From NCBI RefSeq assembly GCF_900240385.1, contig NZ_OEQH01000001.1, forward strand, positions 1 through 64,000: 64,000 nt of DNA, written 5' to 3'. Source of the DNA: Clostridium minihomine (GTDB lineage: Bacteria; Bacillota; Clostridia; Oscillospirales; Acutalibacteraceae). Numbering within the stretch: the stretch's first letter is position 1; the number at the start of each line of letters is the position of its first letter. The translations under genes were made by a program, and so were the position numbers. Positions 33,086 through 41,763 of this stretch are shown in pieces. The notes under the pieces were generated by a model. The model did no database searches, was not told the DNA's origin, and worked only from the letters and a program-made list of their open reading frames with translations.

Positions 33086-33841
33086 TTATAAAGCCGTTTC
33101 CTTTTTCAATCTGTGAAAAGCCCACGAAAAACTGATACCACACATACCTATAAGCAAAACAACAACAAAGCTAACATCACGATAAACAATATCGCCTTGT
33201 AAAACCAAATCACGCAAAACATTTATTACATGAGTGAATGGATTTAGGTTGACTGCAATTTTTAATCCCCCGGACAATCCATCTGCCGGAAACAATGCGG
33301 TACTTAGAAAAAAGATAGGCAGAACAATTGCGTTCATTACTGTTTCATACATGACTTCATTTGGCAGGCAAAGGCTAATAGCATAAGTAAGTCCCGAAAT
33401 AAAAAATGCAGTTAAAAGTACGATGAGAGCGATTAAGAGTATACCTGTGAATCCAGTTGTAATGTTTACCGAAAAAAACAAACTGACTATGCACATAATA
33501 ATGACTTCAATGAATGTACATACAACTGCTTCTAATACCTGCCCCAGTACAATAGAACTTCTTTTGACTGGGGCAATCAGTATCCTGTAAAAGCTCCCAT
33601 CTGCTTTCATCAAATAATTCATAATGCCGCTGCTGCTACACGCTCCGAAACTAACTAACACAATCAGCCCGGGTAAAACAAATGCTGTATAATTTGCAAT
33701 TCCAATCCCTTTCATGGATTGTCCGGCAACGGCACTATACAAAACAAGCCATAACATAGGCTGTAAAATGGTAATCACAATCGTAAAAGAATTATGAAAA
33801 CGCCATTTTATATTGCGGTGTAATAAGGTTAGAATATCCAT
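33086..33841 (-). CDS. ABC-2 type transporter permease (drug efflux)
   Basis: The 251-aa membrane protein has six helices and the ABC-2 pattern. FRILIAPVKRSSIVLGQ-like and NLNPFTHVINVLRDLVLQGD segments are typical of DrrB/NodJ-type export permeases. Its ATG overlaps the stop of the ATPase gene (TAATG), with AAAGGAGG before it, so they are coupled and act together. Probable role: export of an antibiotic or peptide. It is the last gene of a four-gene cargo operon. Confidence 0.88.
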   Translation of the reverse strand: MDILTLLHRNIKWRFHNSFTIVITILQPMLWLVLYSAVAGQSMKGIGIANYTAFVLPGLIVLVSFGACSSSGIMNYLMKADGSFYRILIAPVKRSSIVLGQVLEAVVCTFIEVIIMCIVSLFFSVNITTGFTGILLIALIVLLTAFFISGLTYAISLCLPNEVMYETVMNAIVLPIFFLSTALFPADGLSGGLKIAVNLNPFTHVINVLRDLVLQGDIVYRDVSFVVVLLIGMCGISFSWAFHRLKKETAL

Positions 33842-34791
33842 TAGCTGACCTCCTTTTCATTGTCACTGGTCAGGCTAATAAAAACATCTTCCAAGGTGGG
33901 CTGTATAATTTCGATTCCCAAGAACGGAATACTATGCTCCAACAGTAGACGAGTTGTTTTTTCTAAATCGCTTCGTCCGCTTTTTAAGTTGGTAATGATT
34001 TTATCATGGCGTAAATCGGACTCTTTGAGAGCAACGATTCCCTTTAAGGTTTCAAAACATTTTTCAGCTTCTTTCTTTTCTAAAAAGCTGATTTTTAGCA
34101 TATCCTGCCGCAGGTATGCCCGGAGAGAATTTGGTGAACCTTGAATGACTTCTTTTCCGTTTTTCATAATGCAGATTGTATCACTCAACTCGTCGGCTTC
34201 TTCCAAATAATGCGTTGTTAAGAAAATAGTAGTTCCAAAATCATTTCTAATTTTTTTTACCATATCCCACATCGCCATTCGGGATTGAATATCCATTCCG
34301 ACGGTTGGTTCATCTAAAAATAACACTTTAGGGTTAGACATTAGATTTAGTGCAATATCAAGCCGCCTTTTTACTCCACCGGAGTAGGAAGAAACCGGAT
34401 ATTTCAAATACTTTTCTAATCCAAAACAGGAAATTAGCATTTCCATACGCTTTATGGCTTCTGTCTTTGGCACTTTATAGAGCTTGCTTTGAAACATCAT
34501 GTTTTCTGTGAGTGATAAATGCGTATCAATAGAAGTTCTTTGTGCTACACAAGAAATTTTTGAGCGGATTTCAGCCGCTTCATGATAAGCGTCTTTTCCA
34601 AACATCGTTACATTGCCAGAAGTAGGACGCAGGTAGGTTGTCAACACGTTAATAAGTGTAGATTTTCCTGCTCCGTTCTGTCCCAAGAGGGAAAATATTT
34701 CGCCTTCCTTTACCGTCAAAGTAAGGCCATTTAAGGCCTGTACTCCGCTTTTATACTTTTTAACCAAATCATTTACGCAAATAGCAGTCAT
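33841..34791 (-). CDS. ABC transporter ATP-binding protein (DrrA type)
   Basis: 316 aa with Walker A GQNGAGKST at 37-45, signature SYSGGVKRRLDIALNL and Walker B VLFLDEPTVGMD. A C-terminal extension of about 90 residues is typical of DrrA-like ATPases. It energises the permease encoded next. GGGAGG lies before the ATG, and the gene starts two bases after the GyrI-like gene ends. Confidence 0.92.
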   Translation of the reverse strand: MTAICVNDLVKKYKSGVQALNGLTLTVKEGEIFSLLGQNGAGKSTLINVLTTYLRPTSGNVTMFGKDAYHEAAEIRSKISCVAQRTSIDTHLSLTENMMFQSKLYKVPKTEAIKRMEMLISCFGLEKYLKYPVSSYSGGVKRRLDIALNLMSNPKVLFLDEPTVGMDIQSRMAMWDMVKKIRNDFGTTIFLTTHYLEEADELSDTICIMKNGKEVIQGSPNSLRAYLRQDMLKISFLEKKEAEKCFETLKGIVALKESDLRHDKIITNLKSGRSDLEKTTRLLLEHSIPFLGIEIIQPTLEDVFISLTSDNEKEVS

Positions 34792-34792
34792 T

Positions 34793-35248
34793 TTATTCCT
34801 CCCTGATTGGGAACAAAATCTCGGTGATATATTTATCCGGATTTCCTTTCAATAACATTCCCGGCCCCTTGATATAAACCTCACGAAATGGCGGTTGCAA
34901 CTGTAAATTATGCTCTGCGGCATATTGGTCGATTGCTTTATAAGCAAGATGTAAAGTTTCATAAGAGCCGGTATGTGTTACGCAGATGGCTTTAATAGCC
35001 GGTATTTCTTTTACTTCAATTCCATTTCCAAAAGGGTTTTGCTCTGTTGGTACGCATAAATCCATTTCCCCCATTTTGGTTTCTGGATTCATAACATAGT
35101 AACAGAAAAATGGTGCACCATTTGCTTTACCCTGAATGGATTTGAAAACGTTAGGGAAAAATTTGTTCGCTTCTGTTGCAACTCCTTTATAATGCAGGAA
35201 AGCAACACGCATTGGCTCAACATTTCTAATTTCAATTTGATATTCCAT
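34793..35248 (-). CDS. GyrI-like small-molecule-binding domain protein
   Basis: The 151-aa protein is a stand-alone GyrI-like/effector-binding domain. It has the opening [20 protein letters not shown], a central [19 protein letters not shown] and the closing Glu-rich strand EILFPI. Such domains bind hydrophobic cations and drugs, either as sensors or as sponges. It is in the efflux operon between the AraC regulator and the ATPase. AAGGAG precedes the ATG. Confidence 0.85.
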   Translation of the reverse strand: MEYQIEIRNVEPMRVAFLHYKGVATEANKFFPNVFKSIQGKANGAPFFCYYVMNPETKMGEMDLCVPTEQNPFGNGIEVKEIPAIKAICVTHTGSYETLHLAYKAIDQYAAEHNLQLQPPFREVYIKGPGMLLKGNPDKYITEILFPIREE

Positions 35249-35252
35249 AAGT

Positions 35253-36119
35253 TTAATTCTCCTTTTCTTTTTTTACTGCAATCCATACTTCGGAATGTCC
35301 TGAACGGTTTAATTCCTTGCTGATCGGATAGACTTCTATATCCGGCAGTTCTGCATAGGCATATCCCGAAAAAGGAAGCCATTCCGTTAAAAATCTCTTG
35401 AAAATATCCTGTACGGATTCTTTAAAAAAACCGTTACTTTCAAACACAACCCATGTAGCATTTGGAATTTCATATTCAAACATTCCATCAGGTACAGGCT
35501 GGTCAGATGCCGCCGCAATGTAATAATAAATTTCATCATCACTTTGACAGACCGTGGCTCCTAAAACACGCATGGGAAGTTGGTTTGACAAGTTGCAGAT
35601 TTTTGCAAATTGCTTACTTTTCAATGTGCTTTCCCAGAAAGGCGGGACGTTCCTTTTGTTTTCTTCCATATCCATTGTCAATGGAATACGAATACCTACA
35701 ATTCTCATAGCTTCTTTTTCTTCGACCCGGTAGGGCATGACATTACCTCCTATTATGTTGACTGAAAATTTGATAGGCGGGTATGCATTTAATATACTTC
35801 CTTTTGCCTTTGCGGAAATTGGGGATATTCCATGCACATTTTGAAATGCCCGGTTAAAAGAAGTTGGAGAAGTATAGCCGTATTTTAATGCAACCTCCAA
35901 AACCTTTGTATCTGTGGTTTGTATTTCAAAAGCTGCTTGTGTCATTCTCCGTCGGCGAATGTATTCGGATAACGATATACCTGCTACATAGGAAAACATT
36001 CGTTGAAAGTAGTAGGTAGAACAACACGCAATTTTAGCGGCTTCTTCGTAACAAATCTCGCCATCTAAATTTTTCTCAATATAATCAATGGCATTGCTCA
36101 GATTCTTCAACCATTCCAT
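35253..36119 (-). CDS. AraC-family regulator with C-terminal effector-binding (GyrI-like) domain
   Basis: 288 aa. Residues 1-110 hold the double helix-turn-helix of AraC proteins ([40 protein letters not shown]). Residues about 125-288 are a GyrI/Cass2-like drug-binding domain. This is the Rob/SoxS-plus-sensor layout found in multidrug resistance regulators. It is first in the efflux operon and probably activates it in response to the exported compound. AGGAGG lies before the start. Confidence 0.9.
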   Translation of the reverse strand: MEWLKNLSNAIDYIEKNLDGEICYEEAAKIACCSTYYFQRMFSYVAGISLSEYIRRRRMTQAAFEIQTTDTKVLEVALKYGYTSPTSFNRAFQNVHGISPISAKAKGSILNAYPPIKFSVNIIGGNVMPYRVEEKEAMRIVGIRIPLTMDMEENKRNVPPFWESTLKSKQFAKICNLSNQLPMRVLGATVCQSDDEIYYYIAAASDQPVPDGMFEYEIPNATWVVFESNGFFKESVQDIFKRFLTEWLPFSGYAYAELPDIEVYPISKELNRSGHSEVWIAVKKEKEN

Positions 36120-36336
36120 TTCTTTACCTCCTGACTAAATCATACCGTAAATAGTAAATTTATTCCTCGCTTTTGATGTCCTCTTTTGTAAACTGTATCG
36201 TAATAAAAATTGTATATCAATACTTTTATGTAAAAATCAAAGCAAAACAATGAACTATTTAAATCATATGATGGATATGTGTAATCATATCTAAGAAAGC
36301 AGGGTGAACAGTAAAATGTAATAGGGTGAAATAATT

Positions 36337-36690
36337 ATGAAGCGTGAAAATGATAAATACGATTTTAAGGCTTTCGGTCAAGCCATAAAAGCAGCAAGAA
36401 AATCAAAGGGAATATCAAGGAATCAGTTAGCAGACCAAATGCACATTGCCCCTCGGTATATTGCGTCCATTGAAAACAGCGGACAGCACCCAAGCCTGCA
36501 AATTTTTTATGAGCTTGTCACTCTTTTAGATGTATCGGTAGACCAATTCTTTTTTCCTAATAAAGAAACGGATAAATCCACGCAGCGCAGACAGCTTGAA
36601 AGTCTGCTTGATGATATGAGCGATAAAGGATTGAGGATAGTTACCGCCACGGCAAAAGAGATTAAGGAAGTCGAAACAGAGGACGAATGA
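36337..36690 (+). CDS. XRE-family transcriptional regulator of the ICE
   Basis: The protein (117 aa) has an N-terminal Cro/CI helix-turn-helix (FGQAIKAARKSKGISRNQLA, then MHIAPRYIASIENSGQHPSL) and a helical C-terminus. GGGTGA lies before the ATG. It is one of the few plus-strand genes in the element, divergent from the efflux operon and convergent with the relaxase. This position and family are typical of the element repressor of Tn1549-like ICEs. Confidence 0.88.
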   Translation: MKRENDKYDFKAFGQAIKAARKSKGISRNQLADQMHIAPRYIASIENSGQHPSLQIFYELVTLLDVSVDQFFFPNKETDKSTQRRQLESLLDDMSDKGLRIVTATAKEIKEVETEDE

Positions 36691-36966
36691 ATGTCCAGAG
36701 CACAACAGAATATGGAATGAGAAGCGTTGCGACCGATACGAGTTTGCAGCGTTTTTCTTTTACATTTATCGGGCAAAACAATATTTGAGTTGTTACTGAT
36801 ATTGGAGATAGAGTAACGTGGCAAGCAGGGCAAGGTGGTACACACCTTGCGATTTTGCTCAAAATTTCCTGACGGAATTTTTGGCAAATCTGCTTGTTGG
36901 GGAGTATCCCCAATCCCCATTTGAACACTTCCTTGTGGTAGTGGCTACGCCTCCTACGGAGGCTAT

Positions 36967-37006
36967 AAAACACAGGTCAGCTCATCGCTGTTCCTGTGTT
37001 TTTTCT
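36967..37006 (+). terminator. Terminator after the XRE gene, inside the relaxase 3' end
   Basis: AAAACACAGG pairs with CCTGTGTTTTTT. On the plus strand it ends the XRE transcript; it overlaps the last codons of the opposing relaxase gene. Another hairpin (CCTCCTACGGAGG) precedes it at 36951. Confidence 0.7.
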
Positions 37007-38382
37007 TTCTCTTTCAAGGAGTCATCATATCCTAAAAGACGGTCAACATTCGCCTTTGCGGTCTGGACTTCCTGCATGGATTTTTTAACAGTCACATACT
37101 CAGCATACGCTTTTTTCTTAGCGGAGAGCAGCTCTGCATATTCCGCTTGGAGGGTCTTGACGGTGGGGAGTTTTTTCATCTGCAATTCATCAAAAGCTGC
37201 CTTTGCTGCCTTGTGTAAAAGCAAGTCGGCAGTGTGTTCCTCATAAAACCTTTTTGAATATCCTGCCTTACGGTAGGAGGTATAAACATCACGAGTTTTT
37301 GCGTAATTAATGATGTGAGTTTTCAGTACAGAAATCTCGTCCATACGCTTTTCAGCGGTTTTGATTTTGGCAGAGAGCTCATTAAATGCAGAGGTTGTGA
37401 CTTGAGCTTTTTGCACTAAGTCCTCATAGACAAGGAGATTGTTTTCTGATAAAAAATTGATAGTCTGTGCCATCTGCTTGAGATTAAAAACCTTTGCCCA
37501 TCGTTCGTAACTTGCCCCTTTTCCTGCCTGCAATTTTTCCTGTATGTCCACAAGCAGATTAACACGCTGCACAGGTTTTTGTGTTGGTTTTCTTTTGGAG
37601 GTAAGCGGCTTAATTCCTTTGATGGCAGCTCTGATTTCGTCCTCAGAATATCCCTTGCCAAGTGAACGAAAACGAATAGGCTTTTTCTGATCTTTACCTA
37701 AAAAAGATATGTGTTTGCTCTGCTTTATTTCATATCCTGCGGCTTGCATATTAAGCAGAAAGGCATTAAAATCAGTAGGCTTTTTTGCAAGAACCGCATC
37801 AATAGTTTCTCTAATTTTATCGGAGAAAGAGGGAGCTTTTTTATTGCCAAGCCACTTGCCATAATTGGTTTTCCCACGCTTTGGATTTTCGATAATGGAT
37901 AGTCCGTATTCAAGACAAATACGGTCACTAATTTTTCCAACAGCTCTGCCGGAGCCTAAAAAATCTCTGAACTTTTTAGTGCAGTCCAGAGAGGTGGAAT
38001 TATAAATAATGTGGTTGTGAATGTGAGCCTTGTCAACATGGGTTGCAACGATGAAAGCATACTTTCCCTTTGTCCATTTGGACCCAAGTTCATAGCCAAT
38101 TTTATTAGCAAGCTCTGGTGTGATTTCCCCCGGCTTAAAGGACTGGCGTATCTGATAGGCAATTACATCATTTGTCTGTTCTCGTCCTGTTATCTGGTGG
38201 TACTGCCGTTTAGAAAGCATAAATTCTCCCTGCACCGTGCGAGGGTCACATTCATAGGAACTGATGAGTTCGCCATCATTGGTTTTATCTGGGTTTTGAG
38301 CGTAATCAGTGCGATCAGAAAGACATTGTGCAATAGATTTCCCTTTGTTCTGGTGCATGGAAATTAAACGAGTAGTAGCGAT
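36982..38382 (-). CDS. Relaxase (MobP/VirD2-type mobilization nuclease) with apparent ATC start
   Basis: The protein nicks oriT and pilots the transferred strand. It carries the N-terminal ATTRLISMHQNKGKSIAQCL, the region with KDRTDYAQNPDKT-like sequence, and the three-histidine metal motif HVDKAHIHNHIIYNS. A long coiled-coil C-terminus follows. The family normally begins MATTRLI. Here the ATG is ATC (38380-38382), seven bases after a perfect AAAGGAGG. No in-frame ATG, GTG or TTG exists nearby except ATG at 38356, inside the motif, and ATG at 38437, upstream of a terminator. It may start at ATC with low efficiency, or have a damaged start. It is separated from mobC by a defence-like cassette. 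Confidence 0.85.
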   Translation of the reverse strand: MATTRLISMHQNKGKSIAQCLSDRTDYAQNPDKTNDGELISSYECDPRTVQGEFMLSKRQYHQITGREQTNDVIAYQIRQSFKPGEITPELANKIGYELGSKWTKGKYAFIVATHVDKAHIHNHIIYNSTSLDCTKKFRDFLGSGRAVGKISDRICLEYGLSIIENPKRGKTNYGKWLGNKKAPSFSDKIRETIDAVLAKKPTDFNAFLLNMQAAGYEIKQSKHISFLGKDQKKPIRFRSLGKGYSEDEIRAAIKGIKPLTSKRKPTQKPVQRVNLLVDIQEKLQAGKGASYERWAKVFNLKQMAQTINFLSENNLLVYEDLVQKAQVTTSAFNELSAKIKTAEKRMDEISVLKTHIINYAKTRDVYTSYRKAGYSKRFYEEHTADLLLHKAAKAAFDELQMKKLPTVKTLQAEYAELLSAKKKAYAEYVTVKKSMQEVQTAKANVDRLLGYDDSLKEKEKTQEQR

Positions 38383-38401
38383 GGTAACACCTCCTTTGGG
38401 G

Positions 38402-38433
38402 CAAGAAAAAGGAGCTACCGTGTGGCAACTCCT
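38402..38433 (-). terminator. Terminator of the AbiJ-like cassette
   Basis: On the minus strand AGGAGTTGCC and GGTAGCTCCT pair around ACAC and are followed by TTTTTC. It sits between the nuclease-like gene and the relaxase ribosome binding site. Its core is the left copy of a 16-bp repeat. Confidence 0.78.
38415..38430 (+). repeat. Left copy of 16-bp direct repeat flanking the AbiJ-like cassette
   Basis: CTACCGTGTGGCAACT matches CTACTGTGTGGCAATT at 40997-41012 in 14 of 16 positions, in the same orientation. The copies bracket the two defence-like genes. The left copy also forms the inner part of a terminator, which may explain some of the similarity. Confidence 0.55.
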
Positions 38434-38450
38434 TGTCATTAGTTGTATAA

Positions 38451-39785
38451 TTACATGATGTTATAGAATTTAAAAAACTTACTGAAAAAATCTTCAATTG
38501 TTTCTCTGCATTTGAGTTCTTCCTTAAATTCATATCCACCAAATCTATAAACATCATATCCGTAAAGCTTCAGCTTTCTATCATCATTGACCATTTTTGA
38601 ATATAACTCTGGGGATGCTTTCCCATCAACGGAGTAATGCTGTGCTCCATCAATTTCAAAAACTATTCTTTTATGCGAAGGTAGTAACATTAAAAAATCC
38701 ATTCTTTGATGCACATAAATTTGTCCATTTCTCATATTTGCCGTTTTAGGGTCATAATGGCAATAGACTTGTGGGATTAACGCAGGTAACTTATTATCTC
38801 CTAATTTGTGGATATAGTTATTATATGTTCTTAAAAACATGATTTCAGGTGGAGAATCAAGGGATAATTTAAGCCGTTCAAATAAGGCTTTTTCGACATC
38901 TAAATTGTACTCTGAGCTACCCTTGTTCCACCAAGTTACTAAATCATCCCAACTTATCCCATTAGACGAAAGTGGTATGTTATACACCAGACATTTGTTG
39001 TCTGGGTCAATAACTTTAATATCATTACTTAAAGAATCATCAATAACTATATCGGGTTTTTTTCCGATGCTTGCGAATACTATGTTTTTCGCTTTGGGTG
39101 AAACACCTTGTTCTGTATGAATGATAGCATAAACTGGCTCACCCGAAATATGTTTTGTGTTAATACAACTATATCCGTCAGCAATTAGAAATGCGTTAAT
39201 ATTTTTTACATAATCTAATTGGTCATCAGTATTCCTTACTCTAGGATGCAGCATCGCATTTATCAAAGAGATAAATTTAGCATCCGAAACATACATTACT
39301 TGTAAAACATCTTCAAACAACTCTTTATAAGATAAATCATCATTTCTTACCATGTGCTGCATAATATCTTCTAAAGCATTGCTTCTATTATAACGTGATG
39401 GCAGGCTTTCCAAATCCCATGCTGAAGATAACATTTCGTCAATTCTTAGCTTACCTTCAACATTTGATTGATCACAGAGCCAATTCACAATTTTTCTTCG
39501 TGTAATTGTTGATATTTCAAAAAAATCATCATCTAAAAATGGTTCGCATTTTTTTGCAAATTCAGGATTAGACTCTTCTTTAATTATCCTGTTAGCTAAC
39601 AATTTAAGTTTATCCAAACTAAGTCGACAAAGTGCTGAATCCACATAAACTCTTTTACTATGCATTGGGTCAAGTTCACGATTAGGGATAAGTTCATATT
39701 TTTCTAATACGCCTTCTAGATTGTATGCCTTTGTTTCTTTCAGTTCATCTACAATTATTTGTCTTAGGCTATCCATGTCGCTCAT
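38451..39785 (-). CDS. AbiJ-NTD3-like protein with C-terminal restriction-endonuclease-fold domain
   Basis: The 444-aa protein has three parts. Residues 1-85 are helical. Residues about 88-205 resemble the AbiJ N-terminal domain 3: ITRRKIVNWLCD, LESLPSRYNRSNALEDIMQH, and MLHPRVRN before DQLDYVKNINAFL. The C-terminal 100 residues contain RMDFLMLLPSHKRIVFEIDG followed by QHY and KLKLYGYDVYRFGG, a D-x(n)-ExxG layout like PD-(D/E)XK or DUF559 nucleases. AbiJ-related domains are known from phage abortive-infection loci. GGGGAGG precedes the start at 39785. It is 32 bases after a helical partner gene on the same strand, and both are more A/T-rich than the ICE backbone. Function is inferred. Confidence 0.65.
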   Translation of the reverse strand: MSDMDSLRQIIVDELKETKAYNLEGVLEKYELIPNRELDPMHSKRVYVDSALCRLSLDKLKLLANRIIKEESNPEFAKKCEPFLDDDFFEISTITRRKIVNWLCDQSNVEGKLRIDEMLSSAWDLESLPSRYNRSNALEDIMQHMVRNDDLSYKELFEDVLQVMYVSDAKFISLINAMLHPRVRNTDDQLDYVKNINAFLIADGYSCINTKHISGEPVYAIIHTEQGVSPKAKNIVFASIGKKPDIVIDDSLSNDIKVIDPDNKCLVYNIPLSSNGISWDDLVTWWNKGSSEYNLDVEKALFERLKLSLDSPPEIMFLRTYNNYIHKLGDNKLPALIPQVYCHYDPKTANMRNGQIYVHQRMDFLMLLPSHKRIVFEIDGAQHYSVDGKASPELYSKMVNDDRKLKLYGYDVYRFGGYEFKEELKCRETIEDFFSKFFKFYNIM

Positions 39786-39817
39786 ATAGAACACCTCCCC
39801 TCATTTACCATTGTTTT

Positions 39818-40828
39818 TTATTCCAAAGCATTAGTTTGGTAAAGCCAAATCAAAACAGCTTCTGTCATTCTAAGTGCCATGAAAGCATCTTCAAGTGTTG
39901 CATTTTCAAAATCAATATTTTCTCCATTTACATTGCCCTCATTTATATGTGCTCCTAATGCACTCGTAAATGAATATAGCTTATATATCAAATTGAATCT
40001 TGGATATTGGTATCTTGAATTGGGGTCAGGGCTATTAGCATTGTACTTATACTCGCTAATACGATTTGCTGTGACCTTCAAAATATTCTTATCTTTATTA
40101 CATGTCCGTTGCAAACCATCGATCCATTTTCGTTGTTCTTCTTTTTTGTAGGAAAAAATTCCTGCAATAACATTTCTGCAATGACTAATACAAGCGACTT
40201 CATCGCCCACGCTATAAGCTTTTACAGCATCAATATATGTAGTTGAAATATTTGAATACTTTACAGATAACCATTGTAGTAACACATTATTATCAAATGA
40301 ACTTTCGCTTAAACTATCAGTGAAAGGCAATACTGCTAACTCATCACTAAAAAATACAATATTTAGTCCAAGCATATTAAGATTATTTTGCAACTCTTTA
40401 AATGATTTACTTGGGTATTCATTCAATAAATGATTTTTCTTCTTACTATCTACTTTATCTAAGTATTCATCTATATATGCCTTTTTCGTTACTTTTTCTG
40501 CATTTTCAGAAAACAAATTATAGACATAGAGTTTTGAAACAATGCTGTTACATAGCTTTAAGAATTCTTCTGGAGAATATTCTAATTCTTTGAATGTTTC
40601 ATATAATCCGTTATAGCATTTTTCGTTGTGATATAGATTTCTTTCGTCATCTCTGTGACCATATGCCTCAATCTTTGTTGTGAATTGCGAACTTCTATTT
40701 TCGTAATAGTCAGACAACCCGGCATTGTTGAAAATCTTCTTCCAAATATCCACCTGTGGGATAATCAAATTACTACTTGACAAAACATCAGCAATTTTTG
40801 ATAGTGCAATTTCTCTAATACTGTCCAT
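39818..40828 (-). CDS. Helical partner protein of the AbiJ-like cassette (HEPN-like C-terminus?)
   Basis: The 336-aa protein is almost all helical. No family was recognised. Its C-terminal third has EVACISHCRNVIAGIF, then YKLYSFTSALGAHINEG and EDAFMALRMTEAVLIWLYQ. This resembles the abortive-infection and HEPN-type helical bundles that carry an Arg...His pair, but a strict Rx4-6H motif is not clear. The start at 40828 (MDSIREIAL) follows AAAGGAG. It precedes the AbiJ-NTD3-like gene by 32 bases, which suggests a two-protein system such as sensor and nuclease. Confidence 0.6.
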   Translation of the reverse strand: MDSIREIALSKIADVLSSSNLIIPQVDIWKKIFNNAGLSDYYENRSSQFTTKIEAYGHRDDERNLYHNEKCYNGLYETFKELEYSPEEFLKLCNSIVSKLYVYNLFSENAEKVTKKAYIDEYLDKVDSKKKNHLLNEYPSKSFKELQNNLNMLGLNIVFFSDELAVLPFTDSLSESSFDNNVLLQWLSVKYSNISTTYIDAVKAYSVGDEVACISHCRNVIAGIFSYKKEEQRKWIDGLQRTCNKDKNILKVTANRISEYKYNANSPDPNSRYQYPRFNLIYKLYSFTSALGAHINEGNVNGENIDFENATLEDAFMALRMTEAVLIWLYQTNALE

Positions 40829-40996
40829 AAAATCAACTCCTTTAAGCAATTAATAATATTTACATTATACCATGCACATTCGCAAAATTCATCATCATAA
40901 TCTAAACATAAAAGAACACTAAAAGTAGCAGAAGCATCACAGGAAAACAAGGGTCGAGATAAACGGCTACGCGGCCCTTGCTTTCCTATGATACTC

Positions 40997-41012
40997 CTAC
41001 TGTGTGGCAATT
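40997..41012 (+). repeat. Right copy of 16-bp direct repeat flanking the AbiJ-like cassette
   Basis: CTACTGTGTGGCAATT; see the left copy at 38415. It lies 170 bases upstream of the first cassette gene and directly beside a strong palindrome. Confidence 0.55.
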
Positions 41013-41014
41013 AA

Positions 41015-41044
41015 GGGGAGAAAGCAGAAGTCTGCTTTCTCCCC
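41015..41044. terminator. 30-bp hairpin after the small membrane-protein gene
   Basis: GGGGAGAAAGCAGA and TCTGCTTTCTCCCC form a 14-bp perfect stem with a two-base centre. It is 10 bases after the stop of the gene at 41055-41339. There is no long T-run, so it may stabilise RNA or terminate weakly. Confidence 0.55.
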
Positions 41045-41054
41045 ACATTCATTT

Positions 41055-41339
41055 TTATACAGACTTCAAGAGTTCATTAAATGCCTCGGCTTTGCTGAGA
41101 AGCCAAGCCGCAAGCATTGGTATGCCATACGGGCTGATGCAAAAGGCGATGATGAGATACTTAAACCCCTCCGCAGGCTGTCCGCTAAATAGCAGTATAC
41201 CAAGGGCAATAACTGCTATTAAAAATGCCAAGATAGAAAGCAAAGTTGTTCCGATTAGACAAACAAACTGGCAGAACAGCACAAGGACTGTCAGCATCAG
41301 AGTAATAGGGAAAAGCAGTATCTTAAACAATATTCTCAT
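41055..41339 (-). CDS. Small ICE membrane protein (CD1845-like)
   Basis: About 94 aa with two or three membrane helices (ILFKILLFPITLMLTVLVLF, CLIGTTLLSILAFLIAVIAL) and a conserved end AAWLLSKAEAFNELLKS. This matches small hydrophobic proteins encoded beside mobC in Tn1549-type elements. The start at 41339 (MRILFK) is used; an upstream frame start is less likely. Role in conjugation unknown. Confidence 0.72.
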   Translation of the reverse strand: MRILFKILLFPITLMLTVLVLFCQFVCLIGTTLLSILAFLIAVIALGILLFSGQPAEGFKYLIIAFCISPYGIPMLAAWLLSKAEAFNELLKSV

Positions 41340-41427
41340 GGATATTCCGCCTTCAAGCACAAACTGATTTTATGCAAACAGCATAGCAAAATAAAATCAT
41401 GCTGTCCATCTTGTCAATGAGGTTTTT

Positions 41428-41763
41428 TCAGATAGAAGATAACCGGGTCAATATTTCGTCTGCCACCTCCCAAAGCCTGTCATAGCTCTGCCGCAAGTCC
41501 TCGATGTCATTTCCATAGACATTGCCTGTTTCATGTACACGTTTGGTGAGCTGATTTAAGCTGTTGCTTGTTCGCCGCAGGAGAGAAACCAATTCCCTCA
41601 CATCGGCTAAATCAAGCTGTATCATATACCCATCAACCGCCATTTTGCGGAGATAGGCTCCTAAGTTTTTTGTGCCGAGCCGTTCCATTTTTTCGGCAAT
41701 CAAGCCACGCTCATGTTCCGTCACCATAAAATGCAGTTGTATTTTTCTCTGGCGGTGTGCCAT
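41428..41763 (-). CDS. mobC: MobC relaxosome accessory protein
   Basis: This 111-aa protein has an N-terminal ribbon-helix-helix (RQRKIQLHFMVTEHERGLIA, then KNLGAYLRKMAVDGY) and the helical MobC domain (VRELVSLLRRTSNSLNQLTK). It helps the relaxase open oriT. Its ATG overlaps the stop of the giant upstream gene (TAATG) behind GGGAGG, so translation is coupled. Confidence 0.92.
   Translation of the reverse strand: MAHRQRKIQLHFMVTEHERGLIAEKMERLGTKNLGAYLRKMAVDGYMIQLDLADVRELVSLLRRTSNSLNQLTKRVHETGNVYGNDIEDLRQSYDRLWEVADEILTRLSSI

Noticed and set aside
34793-36119. Considered the GyrI-like/AraC/ABC operon as a defence system
   Set aside because: All four genes fit a drug-sensing efflux cargo operon well, so no novel role needs to be proposed.
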